Positions 8,839 to 18,778 are shown, numbered from the stretch's first letter. The stretch: DNA of 64,000 nucleotides from Echinicola marina (GCF_020463795.1 NZ_CP080025.1:623001-687000), one strand, 5' to 3'. Numbers and translations are program-made. The notes: generated from the letters alone by a model not told the origin.

Positions 8839-9087
8839 CTAAATCACTCCCTGCTCCAAAAACAATTTTAAGTCCTTTAACCTACTATACGCCACTTTGT
8901 GCGTTGAAAAATCGTCCAATATCACTATGCTCTTTTTTAAATCTAAAGATCGGATAAAATCAGTATTAATAATTTTACTTCTACTTATCCTGATAAAATG
9001 AGACGGTAAGGTATGTCCTATAGCCTTTAAAGATCTGCTACATGTAAATTGATTTCCACATTTTGTTACACAGGTTAATAAATGACA
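8839..9087 (-). pseudogene. LytTR DNA-binding domain remnant (truncated response-regulator gene)
   Basis: Translating the - strand up to the stop at 8839-8841 gives about 83 codons. They include TCSRSLKAIGHTLPSHFIRI, then SRSKIINTDFIRSL, and end VAYSRLKDLKLFLEQGVI. This is the second half of a LytTR domain: the 'lp..f.RihrS.iiN...I' signature and the closing SR helix. No receiver domain or start codon remains, and an in-frame stop (9088-9090) lies at the junction with an IS-end-like sequence. The fragment is therefore a decapitated gene. The intact LytTR regulator at 51220 shows the expected full form. Confidence 0.75.
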
Positions 9088-9110
9088 CTATCCCAAAAAG
9101 TGTGTAAACT
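9084..9110. mobile_element. Possible insertion-sequence end at a gene-fragment junction
   Basis: The 27 bases joining the LytTR fragment and the ArdC fragment contain CTATCCCAAAAAGTGTGTAA. This resembles terminal repeats of IS256-type elements, which often contain a GTGTAAAC core near the tip. No transposase or second end is present. The call rests on motif resemblance and on its position exactly between two truncated genes. Confidence 0.35.
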
Positions 9111-9320
9111 AAAATAGGGACGGCTGTGCCGCATGGAGATCAACAGCCACAGGTTGATTCCCCGGTAAACGGTACCGGTGCAATAATTCCTCGGCAGTCC
9201 TCTGCTTCCCCAAGGTTGTTTCCATGGAATAATGCCCTTTTCCAGACTGGCCATGATCCTCTCGTTGACGATCTGGTAAACATCTTTGCTGGATTTTTCT
9301 CTTTGTCGCTTCATAATCAC
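9111..9320 (-). pseudogene. ArdC-type antirestriction protein, N-terminal fragment
   Basis: The first 70 codons read MIMKRQREKSSKDVYQ, then VNERIMASLEKGIIPWKQPW and RNYCTGTVYRGINLWLL. This is the N-terminal ssDNA-binding domain (DUF1738/ArdC_N) of antirestriction proteins carried by plasmids and integrative conjugative elements. Homology stops at SRPYF, where the IS-end-like sequence begins, and the metallopeptidase-like C-terminal domain is missing. About 160 bp upstream (9321-9480) are GC-rich (CGCGGGCCCGGGCGGGACGG) compared with the surroundings. It is a remnant of a lost mobile element. Confidence 0.75.
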
Positions 9321-9589
9321 ATCGTTTTATGGTGAATGATTTAATTATGAAGCTGCCCCAGGCCGCAGGGCAGATTAAAGGCAAGGAGGATCGGAATAAA
9401 CAGGCGCGGGCCCGGGCGGGACGGCTTTATGCCGAAGTTCCTTGGCCTGTATGGGACCTGCCGACCTAACTTTGCGGGATAATTGAATAAGAAACAAAAG
9501 CGAAAGTTTCAGGATCTTTCAAACAGTCTAAGCAAAGATCGTATTGTTGGTTTCATTTATAGGTATATAGTATGGGTATTCAATAACCG

Positions 9590-10549
9590 CTACCAGCTAA
9601 AAACAGGATACTTTCTGATTGAATTTGAAAAAAGCCTAAAGCTTGCCACAAATTCATGGGTAGTATTGGGAAGTCGGAAAGTCCTATTTCTAGGAATTTC
9701 ATAGGTATAACTAAAATTAATATCCGAAAGCAATACCCCCAGTTGAAAATTATTTGAGTAATCAATTCGGTGTCCCATTCCTACCCAAATTTTATCTTTA
9801 AACAAAGTTTTAATATTAAATTCGACCCCTACTGGCAAATCAACCTGCTCTTGCAATAGAAAATCTCCTCCTATTTTCATATCATCATTTAAGTCAAACC
9901 GAAATCCTGACTGAACAAAGTGGGAAAAAGGAATAGAGGTAACAAAGACATCTCCCGCATTGAACCGCCCTTTATTAAGGTGATGAATACTGTAACCCAA
10001 ATAGAAATTGGGGTGAACCAACCCTGCCCCAAGATTAAAATCATAAATCTGCATGCTTGCAAAACTTCCCACGTATTGGTTGATTTTAGGATCACCCACC
10101 TGCTGGGTGTTAAGTTTATTTCCATCCAAATTGACAGTATTATATTGGAAAGTGGCCCCAAGCCTTAGAATTAATTCTTGGCTCAGGTTAATACCGACCG
10201 CATAGGAAGCATTGATTTCAGTATCATTGAACGCTCCAATTTTATCATGAAGTATGCTAATGCCAATAGCATTCTTGGTGTTTGGCAATGAATCCGGTTT
10301 TCCGAAAAATTCGGGTAAATCAATTTCTGTCAGGAACAGGTAGCTGGTAGGCGCACCATTAAAGCCTACCCATTGATTTCTGGCCACCCCTCTAATTAAA
10401 CTTCCCTCCAAACCTACTAAAGCTGGATTAGTATAACCTCTAACCGCATTAAACTGACTATGATATTTCCTGTTTTGGCCTTTTGTTGTGAATATTACCA
10501 ATAAAAGGAATACCCCAAGTATTGTGATTTTTATTAAACTGCGTTTCAT
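9590..10549 (-). CDS. PorP/SprF family type IX secretion-associated outer-membrane protein
   Basis: The 319-residue product has a signal peptide (IKITILGVFLLLVIFTTKGQ) and then the family signature FNAVRGYTNPALVGLEG, RNQWVGFNGAPTSYL and AIGISILHDKIGAFNDTEI. The rest alternates in beta strands of an outer-membrane barrel. PorP/SprF proteins work with the type IX secretion machine and commonly pair with a single large CHU_C-terminal substrate. Here it lies 23 bp downstream of the giant adhesin-like gene on the same strand, so they form one operon. The likely role is surface anchoring or export of that protein. Confidence 0.93.
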   Translation of the reverse strand: MKRSLIKITILGVFLLLVIFTTKGQNRKYHSQFNAVRGYTNPALVGLEGSLIRGVARNQWVGFNGAPTSYLFLTEIDLPEFFGKPDSLPNTKNAIGISILHDKIGAFNDTEINASYAVGINLSQELILRLGATFQYNTVNLDGNKLNTQQVGDPKINQYVGSFASMQIYDFNLGAGLVHPNFYLGYSIHHLNKGRFNAGDVFVTSIPFSHFVQSGFRFDLNDDMKIGGDFLLQEQVDLPVGVEFNIKTLFKDKIWVGMGHRIDYSNNFQLGVLLSDINFSYTYEIPRNRTFRLPNTTHEFVASFRLFSNSIRKYPVFSW

Positions 10550-10572
10550 AAATTTTTCTAAAAACTTCTAAA

Positions 10573-13500
10573 TTATTTGACCAAGATTAAAAACCCTTTC
10601 ATATTCTCATCTACCTCTTCGATGCGAACCACATAGAAGTAAGTTCCCGTAGCCAGTTCTTTACCTTTATAGGTTCCATCCCATTTCATTCTAGGATCAT
10701 TCGAAGTAAAAACCCTATTTCCTACTCTATCAAAAACCTGGATATCCACCCCATTGTAATAGATCAATTCCGGGATACTCCAAAAATCATTTACCCCATC
10801 TCCATCTGGAGAAAATGCATTGTATACCTGAATACTCCCTATCTCTAGTCGATTTCTGATTATCTCAAATCTTTTTTTCAAGCTATTTCCTTCTACATCT
10901 ACCGCTTGAACCTCAATTGTAAAAGTGTTTTGTCCTGGTTTAATTTCAGAAGAATCCCAGTACAGCATACCCTCCGTAATCGAAAACAGATCATTATCAG
11001 CTATCCCAGAAACCAATGACAACTGATGTGTATCGTCCTGGGCATCCAACACTTCAAATTGACCAATTGGGACTGTCATCGCTTCTCCTTTTACATCGAA
11101 TGAATCATGATCCAAAACAATATCCTGTGGTGCTTCTTTCCCATTCATTTTGACCTGGCTGACTGGGTATAGACCAAAAGGATTAAAAAATCCGGATAAA
11201 TCTCTAAACTGTCCTTGGATTTCTATTTCCCAGGGGCCATTAGGTTCCAGTTCATCCACCTTCCAATAAACCGGTAAATTGATAAGTTCACCGGCACCTG
11301 ACATTACCAAAATTGATCCAGGCAGGTCATCCATCAATAGGGTTTCCCCCCACTCCAATTCTATGTATGGACTCTCCAATAATTCGACAATTGATCTGTT
11401 GTAAATATAATCTGGGATTCCATCTCCATTCTCATCCGTGTAATCTCCGCTGTCCTCTGAATCTGTACCCTCCTTATCTTCAATGAAATCAGGAACCCCG
11501 TCCCCATCAGCATCTTGATAATCCAATGGGTCATTTGGATCAGTGCCATCAATGATTTCCTGATAATCGGGTACGCCATCACCATCAGTATCCAGATTAT
11601 CCAAAATCATATTTAATATTTCCTGAATGTCCGCTTCAGATTGAATATTTGGCTGTAAGGCCAAAAGCAATTCATTTAAAACAGATACGTTTGACTGATC
11701 TATTCCTATAATTTTCAAAAAGACATACTCCTTTAAAAGGGGAATTTCAGACACTCCATTGGAGAGGATATATTGTCTTATTTTTTGCAAAATACCCACC
11801 TCATTGAGAGGATCCGGTTTAATTTCCAAACCGTTACTAATGGACACCGAATGAAAATTAGGATTATCCGTATTAGTAGCTGTAATGGTTGTTTTTCCAG
11901 CTTTATAAATCCTTATTTCATTTCCAACAATCTCTGCTATCTCCGTATCTTCTATTTGATAGGTAAACTCTAAATTATAGTTATTGGTTGGAACAGGTAT
12001 TTCGACCCCACTATCACCTACAAAAAAGGATAAATCTTCCCAAACCAATACAGGGACTTCCGGAACAACCTCTAAAACTCCATCATTGATAACCAATTTA
12101 TAGTTGTCTAACTCATCCATCATCACTGAAATAGGATATTCTCCTACAGGCGAATTGACCTCCCCATCCGTTACAAGCTGTAAGTTGTCCAAGATAGATT
12201 CATCCGTTTCCAGTAACCCCTTAGACGTGAAGGAGAATTCAGGTAATGAAGCCCCATACCGTTTGGTGGCATTCATTATGGTGATCTCCAAGATAGCAGG
12301 CTCAATAGATAAAATACCTGAAACGTACTCAATGGCATAATTCAATGAATTCAATCCGGAAAAACTCACCTCATAGTCGCCCACATTTTCCCCTTCTTCC
12401 CTATCCCATTCCAAATCACCCTTCAAATCCTCCATTGAATCCTGATTTTTCCACCCTTTTACCTGCACAGTGAATGAAGGGTCAGGTTGCCCATATGTTT
12501 TTCTAAAGTCATTTCCTTGCACCAGCAGTTTTGCCGGAGTAATACTGAGTTTCCCGGTCAAATAATCCAACGTATAGTTCCCACTGGAAAGGCCGCCTGC
12601 GGTAACGGCATACTCTCCAACATCCTCGCCCGGAGCACGGTCATAGGATACGCTGCCCGAAAGCACACCTGCGTCTTCATCCAGGACGAAGCCCTCATAG
12701 GTGGCCGTAAAGGAGGGATCATCCGAACCGTAGACCTTTTCCGCATCGGACACCTGCACCCGCAACGGCGCGGGGGTGATATCCAACCGGCCTGGCAGGT
12801 ACTCCAACGTATAGTTCCCACTGGAAAGGCCGCCTGCTGTAACGGCATACTCTCCAACATCCTCGCCCGGAGCACGGTCATAGGATACGCTGCCCGAAAG
12901 CACACCTGCGTCTTCATCCAGGACAAAACCCTCATAGGTGGCCGTAAAGGAGGGATCATCCGAACCGTAGACCTTTTCCGCATCGGACACCTTCACCCGC
13001 AACGGCGCGGGGGTGATATCCAACCGGCCTGGCAGGTACTCCAACGTATAGTTCCCGCTGGAAAGGCCGCTTGCGGTAACGGAATACTCTCCAACATCCT
13101 CGCCCGGAGCACGGTCATAGGATACGCTGCCCGAAAGCACACCTGCGTCTTCATCCAGGACAAAACCCTCATAGGTGGCCGTAAAGGAGGGATCATCCGA
13201 ACCGTAGACCTTTTCCGCATCGGACACCTTCACCCGCAACGGCGCGGGGGTGATATCCAACCGGCCTGGCAGGTACTCCAACGTATAGTTCCCGCTGGAA
13301 AGGCCGCTTGCGGTAACGGAATACTCTCCAACATCCTCGCCCGGAGCACGGTCATAGGATACGCTGCCCGAAAGCACACCTGCGTCTTCATCCAGGACAA
13401 AACCCTCATAGGTGGCCGTAAAGGAGGGATCATCCGAACCGTAGACCTTTTCCGCATCGGACACCTTCACCCGCAACGGCGCGGGGGTGATATCCAACCG

Positions 13501-16500
13501 GCCTGGCAGGTACTCCAACGTATAGTTCCCGCTGGTAAGGCCGCTTGCGGTAACGGAATACTCTCCAACATCCTCGCCCGGAGCACGGCCATAGGATACG
13601 CTGCCCGAAAGCACACCTGCGTCTTCATCCAGGACGAAGCCCTCATAGGTGGCCGTAAAGGAGGGATCATCCGAACCGTAGACCTTTTCCGCATCGGACA
13701 CCTTCACCCGCAACGGCGCGGGGGTGATATCCAACCGGCCTGGCAGGTACTCCAACGTATAGTTCCCGCTGGTAAGGCCGCCTGCGGTAACGGCATACTC
13801 TCCAACATCCTCGCCCGGAACCCGGCCATAGGACACGCTGCCCGAAAGCACACCTGCGTCTTCATCCAGGACGAAGCCCTCATAGGTGGCCGTAAAGGAG
13901 GGATCATCCGAACCGTAGACCTTTTCCGTATCGGACACCTTCACCCGCAACGGCGCGGGGGTGATATCCAACCGGCCTGGCAGGTACTCCAACGTATAGT
14001 TCCCGCTGGTAAGGCCGCTTGCGGTAACGGAATACTCTCCAACATCCTCGCCCGGAGCACGGTCATAGGATACGCTGCCCGAAAGCACACCTGCGTCTTC
14101 ATCCAGGACAAAACCCTCATAGGTGGCCGTAAAGGAGGGATCATCCGAACCGTAGACCTTTTCCGCATCGGACACCTTCACCCGCAACGGCGCGGGGGTG
14201 ATATCCAACCGGCCTGGCAGGTACTCCAACGTATAGTTCCCGCTGGAAAGGCCGCTTGCGGTAACGGAATACTCTCCAACATCCTCGCCCGGAGCACGGT
14301 CATAGGATACGCTGCCCGAAAGCACACCTGCGTCTTCATCCAGGACGAAGCCCTCATAGGTGGCCGTAAAGGAGGGATCATCCGAACCGTAGACCTTTTC
14401 CGCATCGGACACCTTCACCCGCAACGGCGCGGGGGTGATATCCAACCGGCCTGGCAGGTACTCCAACGTATAGTTCCCGCTGGAAAGGCCGCTTGCGGTA
14501 ACGGCATACTCTCCAACATCCTCGCCCGGAACCCGGCCATAGGAAATGCTGCCCGAAAGCACACCTGCGTCTTCATCCAGGACGAAGCCCTCATAGGTGG
14601 CCGTAAAGGAGGGATCATCCGAACCGTAGACCTTTTCCGTATCGGACACCTTCACCCGCAACGGCGCGGGGGTGATATCCAACCGGCCTGGCAGGTACTC
14701 CAACGTATAGTTCCCGCTGGAAAGGCCGCTTGCGGTAACGGCATACTCTCCAACATCCTCGCCCGGAACCCGGCCATAGGAAATGCTGCCCGAAAGCACA
14801 CCTGCGTCTTCATCCAGGACGAAGCCCTCATAAGTAACCGTGGGTTCTGGATCTTCTTGACCATAATTTTTTTCAATAGTCTGCACACTAATCTTTAAAG
14901 GCGCCTTTACGACCCGAATAAAGCCTACTCTTGTTTCTATTTCATAATTGGGATCGCTTCCACTTAAAATCGTAACCAGATAATTTCCTGGGGCTGCCGT
15001 TCGAGCTGAAGCACCAGTTACATAATAACTTGGAACTTGAGGCTGCAAGTCTCCATTTATTAATCCTTCGTATTGAATTAAATTCTCAGGCAGTACATCT
15101 CCATAACGTTTTTCAAAACCACTGCTTACAAATGCCACTACGGGTCTTTTTTTTACAGTAAGTTCTCTTTTTAACTCAATTGGTTTTACCCCCTCTTTTC
15201 CTTCTTGAAGCGCAGTAATCTCAACGGTACCAGCACTTTGGATTGTAGCCAAATTTCCCTCAATTGTTAAAACATCCGTATTGCTGGAAATATACGTGAT
15301 GGCTAAATTCTCAGAACTGACTTGAGCTCCCAATTCGAATGGTTCATCTCCAAAAATCTTTTCAGTAATTTGCGGAAAATCGACCGTTTGCTCTACTAAA
15401 TCAATCGTTTCGAATTTCCACACTCCCCCCTCATTTGCCAGTCCTGAAAAATCATTTCCCGATAAATCGCTTACAAAACCTTCAGAGATTTCAATAAATA
15501 GGTCACTTTGGTAGGGAAGAATATTTTTTGGTTGAATAACCATGGATTTCCCGTCAGTACTTAATGACACATAGTCTCTGTCTTCAGGTATATTTAAATC
15601 CAAAACCTGGGACTTGCTTTCATTCCCTTGGACATGAATGGTGAATTCTCCTGTTTCTCCTAAAACCACCCGTTCATTGAAAGTGATTTTAAGCTGTGTA
15701 TCAATAGCAACATTTACTGCATTAGGCTCAGGAAAGAACTTGGCTGGCTCAGGTTTCTCAAAATCTTTTACATCTATATTAAACTCTTGCCGATAAGTAT
15801 CACCATTTTCCTGGCTGAATTCCAACACCACTCTATTATCAGCACCAACATTTTCTTGACCCGGAATACCTTTCAATGATGGTCCTTGATGATATTTATA
15901 TAATGCTTTTCCTCCCAAACTTTGATACACTAAACTACCGGATATGGAAAAAGACATACCAAATACATTTTGGCCAGAACCAAATGATATGGATTGCCCT
16001 CCTAAAAACCCTGGATCATATCTTTCAACCCCCCCATTTTCAAAAGAAAGAAATGGAATATCTTTAGGATCAATACCTATTGAAGTTGGGCGATTAACAA
16101 ATTCTGACAAAATTGTTTTAAAACCCTCATTGATTGTATATTTAATTAATCTGCTGTTTTCTGAATCTACGATATACAAACCTCCCTTGGAATCGAATTC
16201 AATCCCGTTAGGTGAAAAACCCAGGTTTTTAAGAAACTCATCTGGTACTTGACCAGGATTTAATTCCCATATAGAAGATCTGGCAAAATCAGCAAGGTAT
16301 AACTTATCCTCTTTGTTTGTAATTGAAACTATTTCTCCAGGAAATTCCCATAGTATTTTTTCCCCTATTGATTCATCTTCTAATGATATTTCGACAAGTT
16401 TATTGGCAGGACTACCTTTGGGAATGTAAAGGTAGTCATCAATTACGGCCACATCATTTACAAACCCTTCATCCAGATTTTCCCTGAATACTGAAATCTC

Positions 16501-16938
16501 GCCCTCTTTGCTGACTTTGTAAATAGTGGTTCCATCGATTGTAATAACAAGCCAATTCCCAGTCTTACACTCCACAGCAGCTCCTATTGAAACCCCAATC
16601 GGGAATTCAACCCATTTTTCCGCTTTATTAGGCAATTCCTCAGACAACTGCAGCCAATCCGGTTTAGTAACTACAGTTAAACTATAAGTTTGGGGAAATT
16701 CTATCCGATAGAGATACGGATTGTTTAGTTTCCCTTCGCTTACTGGCGGGGAGAAAAAAAAATGTTCATCAGACACTTCTAACTTTTTAGTATTGGTCAG
16801 TTGCCTCTTCCAAACATTCTTTCCTTCTGAATTGTCGGTTTCCATTCCTTTTGAATAAATGGAAAATATCATCAACAAAAACAATGTAAAATGAAACTTT
16901 AAAAACATAATTATTCTCAATCTTTTTTTAAAAAACAT
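10573..16938 (-). CDS. Giant secreted adhesin-like protein with MBG repeats and T9SS type B (CHU_C) sorting domain
   Basis: The 2121-residue protein has an N-terminal signal segment (FHFTLFLLMIFSIYSKG). Next come an NHL-like propeller (about 90-370, with GLYIVDSENSRLIKYTINEG) and an SbsA-type Ig domain (about 390-500, PNAVNVAIDTQLKITFNERV). Residues about 700-1460 hold ten near-identical MBG repeats of 79 residues (YEGFVLDEDAGVLSGS, then SGNYTLEYLPGRLDITPAPL), flanked by degenerate ones. Calcium-binding thrombospondin type 3 repeats (DTDGDGVPDYQE; DADGDGVPDFIED) lie near 1780-1850. The last 90 residues (NAFSPDGDGVNDFW, VFDRVGNRVF, GTYFYVVRI) form a gliding-motility-type C-terminal domain, the type B signal for T9SS export. 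It is paired with PorP/SprF. Adhesion is inferred. The Met at residue 11 is an alternative start. Confidence 0.93.
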   Translation of the reverse strand: MFFKKRLRIIMFLKFHFTLFLLMIFSIYSKGMETDNSEGKNVWKRQLTNTKKLEVSDEHFFFSPPVSEGKLNNPYLYRIEFPQTYSLTVVTKPDWLQLSEELPNKAEKWVEFPIGVSIGAAVECKTGNWLVITIDGTTIYKVSKEGEISVFRENLDEGFVNDVAVIDDYLYIPKGSPANKLVEISLEDESIGEKILWEFPGEIVSITNKEDKLYLADFARSSIWELNPGQVPDEFLKNLGFSPNGIEFDSKGGLYIVDSENSRLIKYTINEGFKTILSEFVNRPTSIGIDPKDIPFLSFENGGVERYDPGFLGGQSISFGSGQNVFGMSFSISGSLVYQSLGGKALYKYHQGPSLKGIPGQENVGADNRVVLEFSQENGDTYRQEFNIDVKDFEKPEPAKFFPEPNAVNVAIDTQLKITFNERVVLGETGEFTIHVQGNESKSQVLDLNIPEDRDYVSLSTDGKSMVIQPKNILPYQSDLFIEISEGFVSDLSGNDFSGLANEGGVWKFETIDLVEQTVDFPQITEKIFGDEPFELGAQVSSENLAITYISSNTDVLTIEGNLATIQSAGTVEITALQEGKEGVKPIELKRELTVKKRPVVAFVSSGFEKRYGDVLPENLIQYEGLINGDLQPQVPSYYVTGASARTAAPGNYLVTILSGSDPNYEIETRVGFIRVVKAPLKISVQTIEKNYGQEDPEPTVTYEGFVLDEDAGVLSGSISYGRVPGEDVGEYAVTASGLSSGNYTLEYLPGRLDITPAPLRVKVSDTEKVYGSDDPSFTATYEGFVLDEDAGVLSGSISYGRVPGEDVGEYAVTASGLSSGNYTLEYLPGRLDITPAPLRVKVSDAEKVYGSDDPSFTATYEGFVLDEDAGVLSGSVSYDRAPGEDVGEYSVTASGLSSGNYTLEYLPGRLDITPAPLRVKVSDAEKVYGSDDPSFTATYEGFVLDEDAGVLSGSVSYDRAPGEDVGEYSVTASGLTSGNYTLEYLPGRLDITPAPLRVKVSDTEKVYGSDDPSFTATYEGFVLDEDAGVLSGSVSYGRVPGEDVGEYAVTAGGLTSGNYTLEYLPGRLDITPAPLRVKVSDAEKVYGSDDPSFTATYEGFVLDEDAGVLSGSVSYGRAPGEDVGEYSVTASGLTSGNYTLEYLPGRLDITPAPLRVKVSDAEKVYGSDDPSFTATYEGFVLDEDAGVLSGSVSYDRAPGEDVGEYSVTASGLSSGNYTLEYLPGRLDITPAPLRVKVSDAEKVYGSDDPSFTATYEGFVLDEDAGVLSGSVSYDRAPGEDVGEYSVTASGLSSGNYTLEYLPGRLDITPAPLRVKVSDAEKVYGSDDPSFTATYEGFVLDEDAGVLSGSVSYDRAPGEDVGEYAVTAGGLSSGNYTLEYLPGRLDITPAPLRVQVSDAEKVYGSDDPSFTATYEGFVLDEDAGVLSGSVSYDRAPGEDVGEYAVTAGGLSSGNYTLDYLTGKLSITPAKLLVQGNDFRKTYGQPDPSFTVQVKGWKNQDSMEDLKGDLEWDREEGENVGDYEVSFSGLNSLNYAIEYVSGILSIEPAILEITIMNATKRYGASLPEFSFTSKGLLETDESILDNLQLVTDGEVNSPVGEYPISVMMDELDNYKLVINDGVLEVVPEVPVLVWEDLSFFVGDSGVEIPVPTNNYNLEFTYQIEDTEIAEIVGNEIRIYKAGKTTITATNTDNPNFHSVSISNGLEIKPDPLNEVGILQKIRQYILSNGVSEIPLLKEYVFLKIIGIDQSNVSVLNELLLALQPNIQSEADIQEILNMILDNLDTDGDGVPDYQEIIDGTDPNDPLDYQDADGDGVPDFIEDKEGTDSEDSGDYTDENGDGIPDYIYNRSIVELLESPYIELEWGETLLMDDLPGSILVMSGAGELINLPVYWKVDELEPNGPWEIEIQGQFRDLSGFFNPFGLYPVSQVKMNGKEAPQDIVLDHDSFDVKGEAMTVPIGQFEVLDAQDDTHQLSLVSGIADNDLFSITEGMLYWDSSEIKPGQNTFTIEVQAVDVEGNSLKKRFEIIRNRLEIGSIQVYNAFSPDGDGVNDFWSIPELIYYNGVDIQVFDRVGNRVFTSNDPRMKWDGTYKGKELATGTYFYVVRIEEVDENMKGFLILVK
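12567..14832. repeat. Tandem array, about 9.6 copies of a 237-bp unit inside the giant gene
   Basis: Units of 237 bp (79 codons) follow head to tail with very few differences; most variants fall at a few codons (S/T in GL[ST]SGNY, D/G and A/V in [DG]R[AV]PGED, A/S before VTA[SG]G). The array is visibly GC-richer than the rest of the gene, for example CGCAACGGCGCGGGGGTGAT. Because the unit length is divisible by three, copy number can change without breaking the frame. Near-identity points to recent expansion or homogenisation by recombination. Confidence 0.97.
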
Positions 16939-17532
16939 TATCCAAAATTGTTATTCAGAAACAGAATATCCAAAAAACACATGTTTCAAAAGCATAAATA
17001 GAAACATGTTTAACATTATAATGTAAATGAAACACACCATTAAAAGAATTCTGCACAATCCATACATTTACCAAAAAATTATAACCTTCTAAATTAAAAT
17101 TGCTCAAAGCTTTATCTCAGGGTTGTAATTTTTTCCAAATTTGGGAGAACTAAGTATTAATTTGTTAATACGCAATAAGTCATAAAACAGGAAGAAATTA
17201 ATGAAATGGTGAGCATACAATATCTGGGGGCCTCTACTATTCCAATGTTTCTGTGATTTGTATGCGGGCAAGTAGACTTATTTTCATCAGAACCTACGAT
17301 TCAATAGCTCATGATTAGCAAAACTGAGATCCACAGCAAAACAAAAAATAGAAAGAGACCATGGATTCCAGCTATTGTAACCGGAAGGTTGAAAATCAAC
17401 TTCAAATATTAGATTGGTGATAATTCTTTTATCAGCACCGAAACATGATCGTTGAAGTTGACCGCTACGTTGATCTTGTGGCAGAATTATTAAGTTACTT
17501 TAAGGCATTTAATTTTAAAATGCAATTCAGGA
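16939..17532. other. AT-rich intergenic region upstream of the giant gene
   Basis: These 594 bases contain no credible gene. They hold the promoter of the giant-protein operon and the downstream region of the AraC-type gene. The inverted repeat at 16979-17009 is listed separately. Confidence 0.5.
16979..17009. promoter_or_regulatory. Inverted repeat ACATGTTTC-N13-GAAACATGT, possible operator
   Basis: Perfect 9-bp arms lie at 16979-16987 and 17001-17009, separated by 13 bp, 41 bp upstream of the start of the giant adhesin-like gene. The spacing puts the two half-sites about two helical turns apart, as expected for a dimeric regulator. No T-run follows, so it is not a terminator. The binding protein is unknown. 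Confidence 0.45.
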
Positions 17533-18699
17533 TTAAACATGATCATTCTGCTCATGGAACTGAGTAGGACTTGTACCTGTAAATTTCTTAAAAGCTTTGA
17601 AAAAAGTAATTCTTGAATTAAAACCACATAAATTTGCTAACTGCTCAATTGTTTGATTTTCTAAAACACCTTCCTCGATCTTTTTCTTAGCAAACTCTAT
17701 TCGTTGTTTGTTGATAAATTCAACGAACCCTTCACCATAAGTATGATTAATGGTATAACTCAACAATCTTTCTGAAACGCTAAGTTTCTTCGCAAAACGC
17801 TGCAATGACAATCCATTGTCAAGATAGATTTCCGCTTTCATTTCCGTTTGCAAAGCGACCAGCACCTTATCAACTTTTTCTTCCTCCCATTCATAGTTAG
17901 TCTGTGTACCCTTAAATTTTAAATGGGAACTCTTGGAAGTATTTTGGGAAGAGCTAAAGGGAATACCAAAAACTGTCTCCATATAAAAATTAACATATAC
18001 GCACAAGGTCAATACGCCCAACAGGCAAATTCCAGCTCCGGCAAAAAGAATGTAATCTTTTTCAAAAGCCAAATTTAGCATTTGACCATAGGTAAATATA
18101 GTATATCCGACCAAGACGCAGCCTGTAAGCAAAAAGGACACAAACAACCAATTTTTCTTAAGGGGCAGTCCACTTTTTTTGTTGTAGTATTTAATTAACC
18201 TAAAAGCCAGCACATAATAGACGAAATAAATAATAAGTCTAAAAACATAATGAAGAGAAATCGGAATTATCCCGCCCCCAATAAAAAACAATAACTTGTT
18301 ATGTTCAAAAATGGCCTGTGCTATTTTCTGCTTTTCCTCATACCCCATCCCATAAAAGGGTAAAAGATCCAATAAATGAATAATTGCCGGGAAAAAATGA
18401 AGATAATCCCACTTTTTCACTCCTCTGGCTTTCCTCACAGAGTTTCGGATATAAAAATAAAACAGCGGTCCTGAAAGGTACATGAGCGGGCTCATTGCCC
18501 GCATTAGATGGGGGTACTTGAGAATTATCCCCGTTCGGTACCACAAAAAATAAATGATAAGAAATAAGCCAAATATAAAAAGGGATATCCCCAACAAAGG
18601 GTTGTTGGCATATCTTTCACTTTTTTTAAAAATAAGCCAAAGTGAATTATAAATAAGAATAGATAAAATAATAATACTGTATAAATCCTGAAAATTCAT
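17533..18699 (-). CDS. AraC family regulator with N-terminal multi-pass membrane domain
   Basis: The 388-residue product has about seven hydrophobic helices in residues 1-245 (for example YSIIILSILIYNSLWLIF and LFIFGLFLIIYFLWY). A polar linker follows (to about 280), then a C-terminal AraC DNA-binding domain with two HTH units (LSLQRFAKKLSVSERLLSYTI; TIEQLANLCGFNSRITFFKAF) and the family ending FKKFTGTSPTQF. This layout is common in Bacteroidota and suggests direct signalling from a membrane sensor to DNA. It lies next to the start of the polysaccharide locus on the same strand, so it may control that locus or the giant adhesin operon. Neither is shown by the sequence. Confidence 0.92.
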   Translation of the reverse strand: MNFQDLYSIIILSILIYNSLWLIFKKSERYANNPLLGISLFIFGLFLIIYFLWYRTGIILKYPHLMRAMSPLMYLSGPLFYFYIRNSVRKARGVKKWDYLHFFPAIIHLLDLLPFYGMGYEEKQKIAQAIFEHNKLLFFIGGGIIPISLHYVFRLIIYFVYYVLAFRLIKYYNKKSGLPLKKNWLFVSFLLTGCVLVGYTIFTYGQMLNLAFEKDYILFAGAGICLLGVLTLCVYVNFYMETVFGIPFSSSQNTSKSSHLKFKGTQTNYEWEEEKVDKVLVALQTEMKAEIYLDNGLSLQRFAKKLSVSERLLSYTINHTYGEGFVEFINKQRIEFAKKKIEEGVLENQTIEQLANLCGFNSRITFFKAFKKFTGTSPTQFHEQNDHV

Positions 18700-18778
18700 T
18701 CAATTTTAAAGTATACCAAATTCAGATTAAAATATTTACCTGTAACTGCTCAGATGACTAAAATGCAATGCTATACTC

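Noticed and set aside
12567-14832. Tandem array considered as CRISPR or satellite DNA
   Set aside because: Units are contiguous, 237 bp long and coding, with no short repeat-spacer pattern. No CRISPR array was seen anywhere in the window.
12558-14888. Series of 67-141 codon - strand frames spaced 237 bp apart
   Set aside because: These are alternative-frame shadows of the MBG repeats, not separate genes.
12487-14898. An 803-codon + strand frame across the tandem repeats
   Set aside because: It is antisense to the giant gene and open only because the 237-bp unit has no stop in that frame and its length is a multiple of three. No start context or domain is present.
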